A DNA stretch of 64,000 nt from Arcuatula senhousia (Eukaryota > Mollusca > Bivalvia > Mytilida > Mytilidae), in assembly GCA_963971305.1 (NCBI GenBank), contig OZ020306.1, positions 61,788,686-61,852,685 of the forward strand. The letters run 5' to 3'. The notes below the pieces were generated by a model, which was not told the origin of the DNA, searched no databases, and worked only from the letters and a program-made list of their open reading frames with translations. Below, in pieces: positions 1 through 10,715 of the stretch; the stretch's first letter is position 1; every line of letters starts with the position of its first letter. The translations under genes and the position numbers were made by a program.

Positions 1-124
1 TTTACACATTTTGATGAATAACTTCCAATCAGCAGCATTTGAATAAGAAGAATAACAAAAAAAAAACCAAAAAAAAAATACCAACAAGAAACACACAAAA
101 GGAATCTGTAGTGTCTTTTATTTC

Positions 125-330
125 AAGTTCTTAGGAATATATGAGACGTAAATAGTCACCCAATCGAGGGTTGTTTAGCGAAAGGACATCATCAATATAA
201 CAAGATGTGAGATAACAGATAAAGCAAGCCTGCGATCCTTGTTGTCTAGATGTGATGTAAGTCCGCTTCATATTAATGAAGAAACAACTCGGAAAGCAAT
301 GGTGCACAATTCATGGCCATTGGGATGGCA
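125..330 (-). pseudogene. Reverse-transcriptase fragment, YIDD-type retroelement (copy 1)
   Basis: Read on the minus strand, about 264-330 encodes NCAPLLxELFLH then YEAD, with a stop codon between H and Y. This is the RT stretch just upstream of the YIDD box in the longer copies at 41838-42740 and 60725-61575. The part at 125-200 matches the region after that box ('gaaaggacatcatcaatat' on the plus strand). It is broken and non-functional. The parent element has a palm/thumb layout reminiscent of Penelope-like RTs, but that assignment is uncertain. Confidence 0.6.
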
Positions 331-1030
331 ATTTTCTGCATAAAACACGTACACATATGTTATCGAATAGAACGTTGAGCATTTCCGTTATATTTGTTCT
401 TCTTACTAGACTCATGGATGACAAAATAAGTCTTTTTATAATCGCCTACTACTTATTTGTACATTCGTTTTCTACGCTTTTTAATAAATCTTTGCCTAAC
501 CAACTGTGCCAAACTGGACACCAACTGCGAATGTGCAATGGAAGTGTATAATGTGGAGAAATCGAAAGTTTTAATGCTATTACAAGGCGAAATAACTTAG
601 TGGAAAATTTGCATCAATTCTTTTGAATTTTGAGATTCTACATTTGATTGACGCCAACAATCGAAACATCTTGAAGGCCTGATTTTACTGCTGTCAATAT
701 TGATGCCAACAAAACTGCAAGAGGTTAAGTTGACGACCAGAAATAAAACGTTGGAATCCAATACAAGGATGTAATGTCTTTGTTTCCCCCGTTTACAGAA
801 AGGCCAATGGAAGAAACGACAGAGCCAGGCCGTCAACCATCCCCTCCATCCGTCGCTACATATGCTGTACTTTTGCTGGTACAACCAAACCCTAATTCAT
901 CAGTTAAACAGTCAATATATTTTTTTTTTGCTAACAAAAATGATGTTGTTTTGTGCTTTATCTACAGGTAAGACAACAAGGGGTTGCACTTGGTCGTGCT
1001 AAGAATTCCCGCACTCGACCACTCAGAAAA
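331..1030. other. Intergenic, no gene recognised
   Basis: Short open frames exist (for example 276-551 plus and 597-884 minus) but none resembles a known protein. A polypyrimidine tract with acceptor-like 'tttacag' ends at about 799 and a GT follows at about 881, so a short exon is conceivable. Nothing else supports it. Confidence 0.4.
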
Positions 1031-1034
1031 CAGG

Positions 1035-1221
1035 AAATGGATACGCGACTTACCTGAAAAAGGGAGGCAAGATACAACTTATCATGCTAAAGCTGTATAC
1101 CAAATCTGAAATTGATCCCTTCAGTAGAAGCCGAGAAATCTGTGACGAAAGTTTGTTACGGACGGACAGACGGACAAGGTGATTGCAATATAGCCCCCTC
1201 TCTTACGAGTGGGGGTATAAC
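1035..1221 (+). repeat. 3' end of a second Helentron-like repeat family
   Basis: The segment runs into a GGACGGACAGACGGAC microsatellite and ends with a stem-loop whose arms are 'ATAGCCCCC' and 'GGGGGTAT'. Microsatellite followed by terminal hairpin is the same layout as the larger repeat family in this window, but the sequence differs. A reverse-orientation copy of the same end is at 53703-53870. Confidence 0.5.
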
Positions 1222-1930
1222 ATACTTGTTATTTAAGGTGGACAATGTCTAAGCAACATCGGGATTGTTAAAATAATAGATGTTGGCTAGGTGCTCATCG
1301 AGCCTTTAGAAGAGTTAATTTTTGTCATAACCAACGACGTCACAGACTTTACCCATTCAGAAAGAACGTAATTTTTTTTACCCATTTTCTGGCATAGTTT
1401 TAAACTGAATTCATAATTGTTTTTAAATAATGGTAACAGCTGATTGACCTAAGCTCACGATAGTTTGTTGCTTTGGCCAAAACATCGCGAAGTTGGTCCT
1501 TTTCCACGATTTTGAGGTCACCGGGAATGCTGTGGCCAAAAGGACTATATTTGAATGGGAATTTGCCAAAAGAACAGGTCTGGTGGTTTTAGACTTGAGA
1601 TCGTTGGTTTGGAAATCACGCAAAACTTATTTGTAGTTTAAAACTTAGGTGCAGTGGTAGAAGTATAGATATAAGAAATGATGGGAATGCTTTTGTCTTT
1701 GAAATAAGGGAGATATGTTGTGTAACAGACATGACGTAAAACGTTGACTAAATCCAAACCTTTGTTTTAACAAGAATTAACACTAAAGTATGTCTCGCCT
1801 GCCGGCACCATCAGAAACAATTATTCTTTCTTACTTCCACTATATTTTGAATTTACACGGATTTTCAGTTTCTGAGATCAAAAGATGTTTATAGAACTTA
1901 AACATTGCAAATATATGCAATAAAAATAAT
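1222..1930. other. Intergenic, nothing recognised
   Basis: AT-rich sequence. The only open frame of note (1423-1623 minus, 66 residues) has no recognisable domain. Confidence 0.4.
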
Positions 1931-1934
1931 CAAA

Positions 1935-2600
1935 GTCACTCAACCGGAGAATCAAGGTCAAGGTCAAAAGATGGGGATGCAACTGTGCTAAGCTACTACT
2001 GGGGAATATGCATACCAAGTTTCATCAACCTAGGACCTATAGTATTTGAGATATGGAGGTGCTCGCAAAACTTTTTCATTGCTATTATATGTATTGAAAA
2101 TTGTCGAAGTCACTCAACCGGAAAATCAAGGTCAAGGTCAAAAGATGGGGATGCAACTGTGCTAAGCTACTACTGGGGCATATGCATACCAAGTTTCATC
2201 AACCCAGGACCTATAGTTCTTGAGATATGGAGGTGCTCGCAAAACTTTTTCATTGCTATTATATGTATTGAAAATTGTCGAAGTCACTCAACCGGAAAAT
2301 CAAGGTCAAGGTCAAAAGATGGGGATGCAACTGTGCTAAGCTACTACTGGGGCATATGCATACCAAGTTTCATCAACCCAGGACCTATAGTTCTTGAGAT
2401 ATGGAGGTGCTCGCAAGACTTTTTCATTGCTATTATATGTATTGAAAATTGTCACAAAGTCACTCAACCGGAAAATCAAGGTCAAGGTCAAAAGATGGGG
2501 ATGCAACAGTGCTAAGCTACTACTAGGGCATATGCATACCAAGTTTCATCAACCCAGGACCTATAGTTCTTGAGATATGGAGGTGCTCATAAAACTTTTC
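1935..2600 (+). repeat. 174-bp tandem repeat, four copies
   Basis: The phrase 'gtcactcaaccgg' recurs at 1935, 2109, 2283 and 2459, giving unit lengths of 174, 174 and 176 bp; the fourth unit is partial. Each unit begins with 'caaggtcaaggtcaaaag', a direct repeat of AGGTCA spaced like a nuclear-receptor half-site pair. 174 is a multiple of three, so a long open frame (1985-2515) runs through the array as an artefact. The array passes into a (CGC)n run at 2613-2628 and a GC-rich end near 2670, which looks like the 3' end of a mobile repeat. Confidence 0.85.
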
Positions 2601-2672
2601 CAAAAAGTTAACGCCGCCGCCGCCGCCGGTAAAGTAACACCTATGTCCCGCTCTGCTTCGCAGGCGAGACAA
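2601..2672 (+). repeat. (GCC)n microsatellite and GC-rich tail of the 174-bp repeat element
   Basis: 'acgccgccgccgccgccgg' is followed by 'ctatgtcccgctctgcttcgcaggcgagac'-like sequence. I take it as the terminal module of the element whose core is the tandem array just upstream. Confidence 0.5.
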
Positions 2673-3067
2673 AAACGAAAGAGAAATGAAAGAACGATTT
2701 TCCTTGTTATTCTCATGTGGAACACCGACAGGTTTAAATAAACGGTTGTATTTAATGTCAAACTAGTTTAAATCAACCTCATTTTATATTTCCTTATCAC
2801 TGTTAAATTTTATGTTTGCTTTTTAATACATATTCTTTAGCTAGTTGCAGCTCATTCGTTTCGTGAATAACTTCAAAAATAGTACGATTTGTTTTAAAAA
2901 CAAACATCCTTTAAACTTCTTATGTTATGTGTACATGTATATGTATACCACACCTCATATTTTGATAGAAATAGAAATACGAAGAGGTTTAAATCATTCA
3001 TTTTTGAAATGTCAGGAGAAAGTAATATCATGCTATCTACGTATTTTTTTTATTTTTGGGGGGCGAA
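2673..3067. other. Intergenic, nothing recognised
   Basis: AT-rich; the open frames at 2845-3090 and 2922-3113 are low-complexity and show no domain. Confidence 0.4.
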
Positions 3068-4207
3068 CGAAACTACATGTAGGAGCCTGAATCGCTCATT
3101 TGATATTCAATGATATTTATAAGCTGGGTATACAAAGGACTGCTAGTTTGTAAAATGGTCAACTTTAACGTTCTAAGGGGAACAACTGCTTTAAAGAGAG
3201 TCTAACAACATAATTTGTACATCTTTATGTGCTTAACCATGTGCAATTTGAATGTTTCAAATATCTTGTATATTTTTTAAGGTCTTTGGCTATATAAGTG
3301 CAAAATTTGAAGAACATAATCTAGAAAAAAAGCAAAACCTAAATTTGTTTTCTTTTCCTCTACCGGATTTGACACACTGAATTGGAAATTAGCAACACGA
3401 CGGGTGTGCTTTAGCAGTCCGGAACCGCTTACTCTTCCGGAGCACCTGAGTTCACTCATGTAACGACTTGAGTTCGTGTTGTTGATTTCCGTTCGGTTGA
3501 TTTTGTGTTTTGTATTTCTTCGTGCTGTTCTTGTTTGTGTTTACCGGTTTCGTTGTTGCCCTTTCGGACTTTTGACACTCGAATGCCCCTTTGGTGCCTC
3601 TTTGCCTCTTACATCGGTTGTTGGATCTTCTTTGGCTGGTAGATATTAAATGCTCCTACTGGAATTTTATTATCAATAACTATTTTGGAGTTATTTGCAA
3701 TAAACTGCTACTTACCTCTACGTTCTATTGAAAGCCATATGCAATTTATTTATTTTTTCAATTATCTTGTTGAAAATAGTTTTCAAGATATTTGGCTAAA
3801 AAGTGCAAAATTTGGAAAAAAATCAAGAAAAAGGGCAATAACTCATACAATGGTTGTCGTATCTTCTTCAAAGTTTCAGGTCAGGTAAATCTTGATGTGC
3901 TGATCACTTTTATCCTATGCCAGAATTTTGATATCTGTTACCGTTTTTTTTAGTTATTTGCAAAATAAATGCAATTAACCCTCGTGTTCTATTTTTAGCC
4001 ATGGCGGCAATGTTTTTTGTTGAATCAAAATTCGAACGATGATTTTGTGAAGGACATACTACAGAACAATCCTACCAATTTTAATTACATTTGACTAAGC
4101 GGTTTCAGAGAAGAAGGTTTTTGAAAATTTGAACGACAGACAGACGACGGACGCCAAGTTATGGCAAACTTCACATCACATGGCCTTTGGTCAGCTGAAG
4201 TAAAAAG
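3068..4207 (+). repeat. Helentron-like 'gggcaataactc' repeat, interrupted
   Basis: Starts with a decayed 'aggagcctgaatcgctcat' head, contains the internal phrases 'gggcaataactc' and 'agccatggcggcaatgtt', and ends with an ACGACGGACGCC tract plus a decayed hairpin ('cacatggcctttggtcagctgaagtaaaaa'). The retroelement tail at 3343-3614 sits inside it; the host sequence resumes at 'acatcggttgttggatcttc'. Confidence 0.7.
3343..3614 (+). repeat. 3' tail of the YIDD-type retroelement (copy 2)
   Basis: Matches the 3' untranslated tail seen downstream of the RT remnant at 61300-61575: 'ccggatttgacac', 'gacgggtgtgctttagca', 'ccggagcacctgagttcac' and the end 'cctctttgcctctt'. It is strongly 5'-truncated and nested in the Helentron-like repeat. 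Confidence 0.75.
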
Positions 4208-4600
4208 GCCAACAGCTAGTATCCATTTGTATCCATTTTCAAGCATATGAACCAAAAATATATAGTTGGGTACCCTATTAATCTATAAATCTAAAAACAA
4301 TTATCACGAAATAATATTTGTAAAGCTTCACAAAATTCATAATTATGATAAGCATGCGCAATATTACTATGCGGCCAATAACCATCTCAAAGTTTTAGAT
4401 TGTAGATTGTGAAGAAATCTACGAATAAAAAATCCCAAGGCTGCCAAATATAGAAAATGGCAATAATGGCCCGTACGTATTTTAGTGACTAAGACAATTT
4501 AGATTCACTTTCACCTTCAATTTGTTTAATTTGTCACATTTTGGTCTGAATGAAACACAAAAATGGGAATGAAAATAATGAGATTTTTGTAGACAATAAA
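4208..4600. other. Intergenic spacer downstream of the first B-box gene
   Basis: AT-rich, no gene or repeat recognised. Confidence 0.4.
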
Positions 4601-4607
4601 GTAAGGT

Positions 4608-4613
4608 TTAATT
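4608..4613 (-). terminator. Probable poly(A) signal ATTAAA of the first B-box gene
   Basis: TTTAAT on the plus strand reads ATTAAA on the minus strand, about 50 bp beyond the stop codon. No transcript evidence. Confidence 0.4.
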
Positions 4614-4661
4614 ATTACACAGCCACTGGTTTTCATTTTCACAGATAAATAGTGATATGTT

Positions 4662-6407
4662 TTAAATTTCATTGTTCATAACAACTGCTCTGTATATTTC
4701 AATCTCATAGGGATTCTCTTTTGTCACCGCTAGAAGTCTTCTGGAAGTATTGCTACAGATGTTTACCACATTCTTTAGATCTTTTATGAGCACTGTACGT
4801 TTCTTATCGTTTATGCTTAGTTTGTACATAATTCCAGAGTCCTTTTCCAACAAAAGTAGTTCCTTGTTTGAAAGGCATTGGACGAAACATCCATTTTGAA
4901 GATCGAAACTTACATAGAACCTCGGGTCGAAAATTGAACATGAAAGGCTAATGCGACCTATATTGTTAATATTGGTATACGATGCAGACACGACTTTGTC
5001 AGCATCGATATCGGCATGTGCCAAATCCCGCTCTACTGATCTGCGTATAAATAAGTTCCCTTTAGAATCAACCGTACATATATTATATTTCTCCGTTGTG
5101 TCTACGATAACGTAAACTACACTGTCTAAGCTTTGCATCCATTTTACAGGATAAGACACGTCTATTGTTCGACACATTCGCAGGTCCACAATTTCAACGA
5201 CAGCAATTCTCTTGTCGTATGCAACAAAAGCCAGGGTTTCATTGTACATGGTAACAGAAATCGGATAAATGCTTTCATTTTTAAAGTCTAATCTGAGACA
5301 ACGGGGTTTTGATGCTATACTTGTATCTTCAACAAAACTTATAACCTTTAGGTGAGTGGTGCATGGCTTGAGTCTATCATTTCCGGTACATAAAATTACT
5401 ATCATTCGCTTTTCGTCTACAAAACAACACGCCAAGACCTTATCATTATTGATAGCAATGTTCTTATTCAACTGGTAAGTAGCTATGTATTCTGACTTTG
5501 TAAGTGGAATGGTGTCATTTGTCACAGGCTGGACTTTGGGTTGTGTTGCCTCTACTTGTGACATAGCTCCTCCAACAATTGCAGTTGTTCGGTCCTCCTT
5601 AACAATTTGCGATTTTTGATTCAGGTGATCGAAAAATGCTTCGACTTCTTCCATATAATCATCTGAAAAAACGTCAAAATTTTGAGGTTTGTCATCAACG
5701 ATATCATCAAAGTCTTTCTGATCTTTTCTAAGTGCCCCTTCCAAAAACTTGACGGTTTGAAAAATATGTAGTTCACTTGTCCCTCCTTCAACTTGGCAGA
5801 TATTTTCTAAATTTTGTGTAATTTTCTGTTCTATTTGCACCATTTTTTCTGCCTGAAAGTTCGTTTTCTCTTCTGATTGTTGCAATTTTTCATTTATTGT
5901 ATACCTTATCTCCTCACATCTTTTGTTGAGCTCTTTTTGAAGATTTTCGACATCTAAAAGTGATTTCTGTGCGCTGGCAATGACAACACTTTGTATTTTA
6001 GCATGTTCATTTCTGTATTTGGTCACGAGTTCTTTCGTTTTTTCCATTCCTCTCTTCAACTCCATGATTGCTGAACCGCTTTTGACACCCTCGGCTGCCT
6101 TCAAAATTTCCATAACTTTTTTGCACTCGCCGTGCTCTTTAATTAGGCATTCATGACATATCAATTTGTCATGCCCAACGCAAAATAGACTTAGCTTTTT
6201 CTTGTCGTGAAGCAGGCATTCGGTTGGTACCTCGCGCTTAAAATCTGAAATTTCGTCCAATCTTACAACCTCATGAGGAATGGCAAATCGCCGATGGGCC
6301 TTTCCACAACCACGACAAACTAACTCCCCGCAGTCACAGCACCAACATTCTGCCTTCTCCTCCTCATTGTCTCTAAGACAGCCTGCACACAAGTCGGTTT
6401 CAGTCAT
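4662..6407 (-). CDS. B-box zinc-finger / coiled-coil protein (TRIM-like, no RING), 581 aa
   Basis: Single coding exon. Residues 7-45 form a first B-box-type zinc module (C7, C10, C23, C26, C31, C34, H38, H45). Residues 64-95 form a B-box 2 (C64, H67, C76, H79, C84, C87, H92, C95). A charged coiled coil follows at about 105-215. The C-terminal 280 residues alternate short hydrophobic strands and turns, as in beta-propeller-like ends of TRIM proteins, but no NHL or other named repeat is certain. There is no RING, so ubiquitin-ligase activity cannot be assumed; a scaffold or sensor role is more likely. Such genes are expanded in bivalves and often discussed in innate immunity (family knowledge; role here is inference). 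The ATG directly follows a splice acceptor. Clear paralog at 32271-34052. Confidence 0.88.
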   Translation of the reverse strand: MTETDLCAGCLRDNEEEKAECWCCDCGELVCRGCGKAHRRFAIPHEVVRLDEISDFKREVPTECLLHDKKKLSLFCVGHDKLICHECLIKEHGECKKVMEILKAAEGVKSGSAIMELKRGMEKTKELVTKYRNEHAKIQSVVIASAQKSLLDVENLQKELNKRCEEIRYTINEKLQQSEEKTNFQAEKMVQIEQKITQNLENICQVEGGTSELHIFQTVKFLEGALRKDQKDFDDIVDDKPQNFDVFSDDYMEEVEAFFDHLNQKSQIVKEDRTTAIVGGAMSQVEATQPKVQPVTNDTIPLTKSEYIATYQLNKNIAINNDKVLACCFVDEKRMIVILCTGNDRLKPCTTHLKVISFVEDTSIASKPRCLRLDFKNESIYPISVTMYNETLAFVAYDKRIAVVEIVDLRMCRTIDVSYPVKWMQSLDSVVYVIVDTTEKYNICTVDSKGNLFIRRSVERDLAHADIDADKVVSASYTNINNIGRISLSCSIFDPRFYVSFDLQNGCFVQCLSNKELLLLEKDSGIMYKLSINDKKRTVLIKDLKNVVNICSNTSRRLLAVTKENPYEIEIYRAVVMNNEI

Positions 6408-6430
6408 CTGTAATAAATTAAAATTTTGTA
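6408..6430 (-). promoter_or_regulatory. 3' splice site touching the ATG (5'-UTR intron)
   Basis: On the minus strand the sequence is T-rich and ends 'atttattacag' immediately before ATGACTG. The paralog at 34052 has the same arrangement, so both probably have a non-coding first exon upstream; that exon was not found. Confidence 0.6.
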
Positions 6431-6573
6431 TTTAAAGTTATATATAAATAAATTTAAACTAACTAAGCTTTTTCTAGAGTTAAAGATTATTCGGGTAATT
6501 TTGAAGAGTGTCCTCAGCAATAACGAGAGAAAACAAAGCAAATCACAAATGGCATGTAAACATGTTATTTAAA

Positions 6574-6723
6574 GAATGACCACAATATTTTTTCTGTCTA
6601 TGAAGTAATAACATTAAAATATGTTGCACACACTGTGTAACCTGTGAAGCGGGTTACACAAAAGTGTGTGCAACATTTTTTAATGTTATTTCGAATAGTC
6701 AGAAAAAAATATTGTGATCATTT
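6574..6723. mobile_element. Palindromic foldback element, about 150 bp
   Basis: The left arm ('aatgaccacaatatttttt', 'taacattaaaatatgttgca', 'cacactgtgtaacc') is repeated inverted in the right arm ('gggttacacaaaagtgtgtg', 'ttaatgtta', 'aaaaatattgtgatcatt'). Only about 8 bp separate the arms. It lies upstream of the first B-box gene. A transcript here would fold into a long hairpin. Confidence 0.75.
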
Positions 6724-6951
6724 CTTATAAATTAATTTCAATTACATGTTTTCTAAATTAAAAATCTTATGGTAGGAGAAAAATAATTTTAAATCAATTT
6801 ATGAATTTAATTCTCTAATTGGAGCCCCACCTCCATTGAAAAATAACACAAAATTGTAAACATATCATCTGACAGTTTTATTTCATGTTATTATCTATAG
6901 CAGATTTTTAGCATTCAGATTGATCTTGATCTAAATTAATTTATGTACTAG

Positions 6952-6959
6952 TGAGAATC
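6952..6959. repeat. Left target-site duplication TGAGAATC
   Basis: Identical 8 bp recur at 11120-11127, immediately outside the right inverted repeat. Confidence 0.8.
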
Positions 6960-7215
6960 CACTATAGTGAACTTAGCCGTCAATACCATCCCTCAATACC
7001 ATTAGCCCACAATAGTATCCCTCAATACCGATAACCGTCAATAAAGTTAGCCCACATTATATCTAATTAAGTTGCGTTCGAAAAACGAACATATGTTATC
7101 CTGTAAAATGAAAAAACTATCATATTATATTAATTAGATATTTTTGGGGAAAAGAATATATTCAATTGTATTCATGTATGCATATAGATGCCCAGTGATG
7201 GGCCCATAATTGGTT

Positions 7216-7246
7216 TAATAAACTATTCTATTCTATTCTATTCTAT
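7216..7246 (+). repeat. (ATTCT)n tail of a LINE 3' end
   Basis: 'taataaactattctattc...' is a poly(A)-like signal followed by pentamer repeats, as in tails of several non-LTR retrotransposons. The body is not recognisable upstream. Confidence 0.5.
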
Positions 7247-7317
7247 ATGCGTCAGTACTTTTCTTTCTTGGATTTGTTAATTTTTTTAGCCGACTTATTT
7301 TGCTTGAAAGCCTTATA

Positions 7318-7505
7318 CTAGAAAGGAAAGAAGAAGAAAGATATAAATGGGTCATTCGAACGCCAAAAGCCTAAAAGGACAAACACAAAATCAGTAAACC
7401 CAAACGAGAACAGCGCAAAGAAACAGACAAAATAAATTTCACAAAAAGAAATGAATAGGAATCGACAACGTTGACGTGCGGTCGTAACGAGAGTAAATTC
7501 AAGTG
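7318..7505 (-). repeat. 3' tail of the YIDD-type retroelement (copy 3), diverged
   Basis: Minus-strand match to the tail: inverse of 'ggacttttgacattcgaatg', 'aaaccggtaaac'-like and 'gagtgaactcaggtg'-like phrases ('gagtaaattcaagtg' at the right end). More diverged than other copies. Confidence 0.55.
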
Positions 7506-7519
7506 GCTGCAAAGGAGTC

Positions 7520-8290
7520 AACAGTTTATTCTTTATTATTGAAATTTGTGTGTATTTGTCATCGATATGCTTAGAAAAAAAAACTAGTCGTTGTCTTCTA
7601 TTATACCATCCTCATTGGTTTCTGTTTGTTCATGCGTTGGTTCACTATTTCGTTTCTTTGTTTTCCATGGGCCTTTCCTATTGCAATGATTTCTGGTCTT
7701 TCTTTTCATCCCTGTACAATATGCTTTGTATATACATGTCGATCTATTCAAATGCTTAAACTCTTCATTATTTAAAACATTATACATATTAACAAACTAT
7801 ACAAAAATGTACAGTCTCTCTGTTACATTTGAAAAAAAGATATATTATATGAAATAATGATATTCGAATCCAAAACACCATATTTCAGGCATCTTAACAT
7901 AAATATGAAACAGAACACACATGTTTTGTAAACAAAATGTGTTATTTTCTGACCTTTTTATATTAACATTCTAGTACTATTTTTCAACTGACTTTTCAAA
8001 ATTTAAGACAGCTATTAAATCTTTATTAAAACGGCTTTCATGTTTCAATTTCTTAAGTGAAGCCATTTTGCCAGACATAGTTAGTTTTTTTAATGCTGCT
8101 TACTGAAACGTGTTAGAAGAGATAAAAAGACTGACCTTCTATGAAAAAAAATCAATTTTGGTTGTTCACGATCCGGTTCAAAATTGCTCGCGATCATGCA
8201 CAATACTTGACCGCCATAGGAAAATGGTTTACGACCATTTTTACCGATATTTCCCTGTGAACACGAACAAGAATGTTTAAAATCCTCCTT
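7520..8290. other. Interior of the 4160-bp element, unrecognised
   Basis: AT-rich; overlapping short frames at 7550-7787 show no domain. Confidence 0.4.
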
Positions 8291-8415
8291 AAATTACAGA
8301 ATATAATGAGATGTGGAACAAGTGAACGCGACACAGCCCAAATAAAAAGCTGCAATTTAACACCATCACACTAAACAAAAACAGCCAGCAACCTTTGACG
8401 GGGCCAGTAGGCACC
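8290..8415 (-). repeat. Dispersed repeat with 'cgcgacac' core (family D)
   Basis: 'aaaataatgagatgtggaa' type sequence followed by 'aagtgaacgcgacac' and a 'cagccagcaacct...ggccagtaggc' block. The same blocks recur at 44525-44580, 47520-47880, 53275-53620 (inverted), 37890-37925 and 60600-60720. Confidence 0.55.
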
Positions 8416-8740
8416 ATGCACTGCTAGCTACTTCTTTTGCGAAAAGGTAAAAATAAAATGCATCATTTAATAGTTTTGTGATCCTAACATCTTCGCTAAC
8501 CAAGGGTTACGATCCAACCCCTCCTCACAACGTAGCTCACGGGGTAGATTGTCTACGTAAAAAAATGTTCCGGTATGATCGTGTAAGATAGCAAGTATTT
8601 AATGCAGATTTTCCGAACATGCTGAAGATTCTACTGATATTTTAAGTACCGGGTGAAATTCACAATGTTTATTCTCAACATAAAGGTTTGTTATAAATAA
8701 AAAAATATATGAAAAGTTTTAGTGTGAACATGGTTTAAAG

Positions 8741-10150
8741 GGCCGAAATGCATGTCCCATTAGTCATATATCATGTATATTGCCACATTTGGACTTGTGG
8801 GCTGCCATACTGGGTTCGTGTGTCACAACCCCACTAGGTGGGTAATGTAAGGGCCCCTACCCCCTACAAGTGGCACTATGCGCCGTGTCCATTGAAAGAC
8901 CGAGAGGATGTGAACAGGGGCCGAAATGCATGTCCCATTAGTCATTTATCATGTATATTTCTATATTTAGACTTGTGGGCTCCCATATTGGGTCCGTGTG
9001 TCACGACCCCACTAGATGGGTAATGTAAGGGCCCCTACCCCCTACAAGTGACACTATGAGCCGTGTCCATTGAAAGAGGTTAAAAGGGTGCACAGGGGCC
9101 GAAATGCATGTCCCATTAGTCATATATCATGTATATTGCCACATTTGGACTTGTGGGCTGCCATACTGGGTTCGTGTGTCACAACCCCACTAAGTGGGTA
9201 ATGTAAGGGCCCCTACCCCCTACAAGTGGCACTATGCGCCGTGTCCATTGAAAGACCGAGAGGATGTGAACAGGGGCCGAAATGCATGTCCCATTAGTCA
9301 TTTATCATGTATATTTCTATATTTAGACTTGTGGGCTCCCATATTGGGTCCGTGTGTCACGACCCCACTAGATGGGTAATGTAAGGGCCCCTACCCCCTA
9401 CAAGTGACACTATGAGCCGTGTCCATTGAAAGAGGTTAAAAGGGTGCACAGGGGCCGAAATGCATGTCCCATTAGTCATATATCATGTATATTGCCACAT
9501 TTGGACTTGTGGGCTGCCATACTGGGTTCGTGTGTCACAACCCCACTAGGTGGGTAATGTAAGGGCCCCTACCCCCTACAAGTGGCACTATGCGCCGTGT
9601 CCATTGAAAGACCGAGAGGATGTGAACAGGGGCCGAAATGCATGTCCCATTAGTCATTTATCATGTATATTTCTATATTTAGACTTGTGGGCTCCCATAT
9701 TGGGTCCGTGTGTCACGACCCCACTAGATGGGTAATGTAAGGGCCCCTACCCCCTACAAGTGACACTATGCGCCGTGTCCATTGAAAGAGGTTAAAAGGG
9801 TGCACAGGGGCCGAAATGCATGTCCCATTAGTCATATATCATGTATATTGCCACATTTGGACTTGTGGGCTGCCATACTGGGTTCGTGTGTCACAACTCC
9901 ACTAGGTGGGTAATGTAAGGGCCCCTTAGTGACCCCCTACAAGTGGCACTATGCGCCGTGTCCATTGAAAGACCGAGAGGATGTGAACAGGGGCCGAAAT
10001 GCATGTCCCATTAGTCATTTATCATGTATATTTCTATATTTAGACTTGTGGGCTCCCATATTGGGTCCGTGTGTCACGACCCCACTAGATGGGTAATGTA
10101 AAGGCCCCTTCCCCCTACAAGTGACACTATGCGCCGTGTCCATTGAAAAT
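8741..10150 (+). repeat. 178-bp satellite in a 356-bp dimeric higher-order array
   Basis: 'gccgaaatgcatgtcccat' recurs every 178 bp (8742, 8920, 9098, ...), for about eight monomers. Two monomer types alternate: A has 'tgccacatttggacttgtgggctgcc', 'tggcactatgcgcc' and 'gaccgagagg'; B has 'ttctatatttagacttgtgggctccc', 'tgacactatg' and 'gaggttaaaagg'. A-B dimers repeat every 356 bp and are almost identical between copies. The last A monomer carries a short insertion after 'gggcccctt'. Identical 61-codon open frames at 8838, 9194 and 9550 are a by-product and not genes. Confidence 0.9.
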
Positions 10151-10179
10151 CGAGTATACTGAAATCCTCAAAATTATGT

Positions 10180-10715
10180 TTTTTTTAGAAAAAATTGTAA
10201 TGGTCAGAGACCACCTTACGTTGATATTCTTTCGAATAAGTTCGACAGGGCAAACATTAGTAGACTAAGGTTGTGCTCACACAACTTGGCAATAAAAACG
10301 GGAAGACATCATTCTATCATTCTATTCCAGTTGAAAATAGAAAATGCACCTCATGTGATAATGGACCAATTGAAGACGAAGAGCACTTTGTGCTACAATG
10401 TGAGAACTATAAAGGACTTCGGCTAAATTTTGAAAACAGTATTAATAATATTTTTCAAAATACTAAATGGAAAAATTCTCCTTCTTTTTTAAACTCCTGT
10501 TTTTATAGTAAATCATTTTGTGTTCTGAAATTACTGTCTTCATTTATAGGTCAATGCTTTTTTAATAGAAAATAGTAATTGTTACAATAACTATTTCACA
10601 TTAAATACCATCATCATTGTTCATCTATTGTACTATTTTTATTATGGGTCATAACCAATTGTATTGATTTTGTTTGTGCCAATTAAATATTGTCTATTGT
10701 CTATTTAATCTATTA
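10180..10715 (+). pseudogene. 3' fragment of a non-LTR retrotransposon (zinc-knuckle tail of RT)
   Basis: The frame ending at 10575 contains CTSC...HFVLQC, a CxxC-x(n)-HxxxxC knuckle that closes many LINE ORF2 proteins, preceded by R-L-R-L-like and K-N-G-K residues as in 'rl...H.L.iktGR'. The 3' region ends with '(ATTGTCT)2' at about 10690-10705. The minus-strand LINE at 25733-28416 has the corresponding knuckle. 5' part missing. Confidence 0.7.

Noticed and set aside
1985..2515. 176-codon open frame
   Set aside because: It is the 174-bp tandem repeat read through; the period is a multiple of three and the peptide is just the translated repeat.
8838..9735. Three identical 61-codon frames 356 bp apart
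   Set aside because: By-products of the dimeric satellite, with no protein-like composition.
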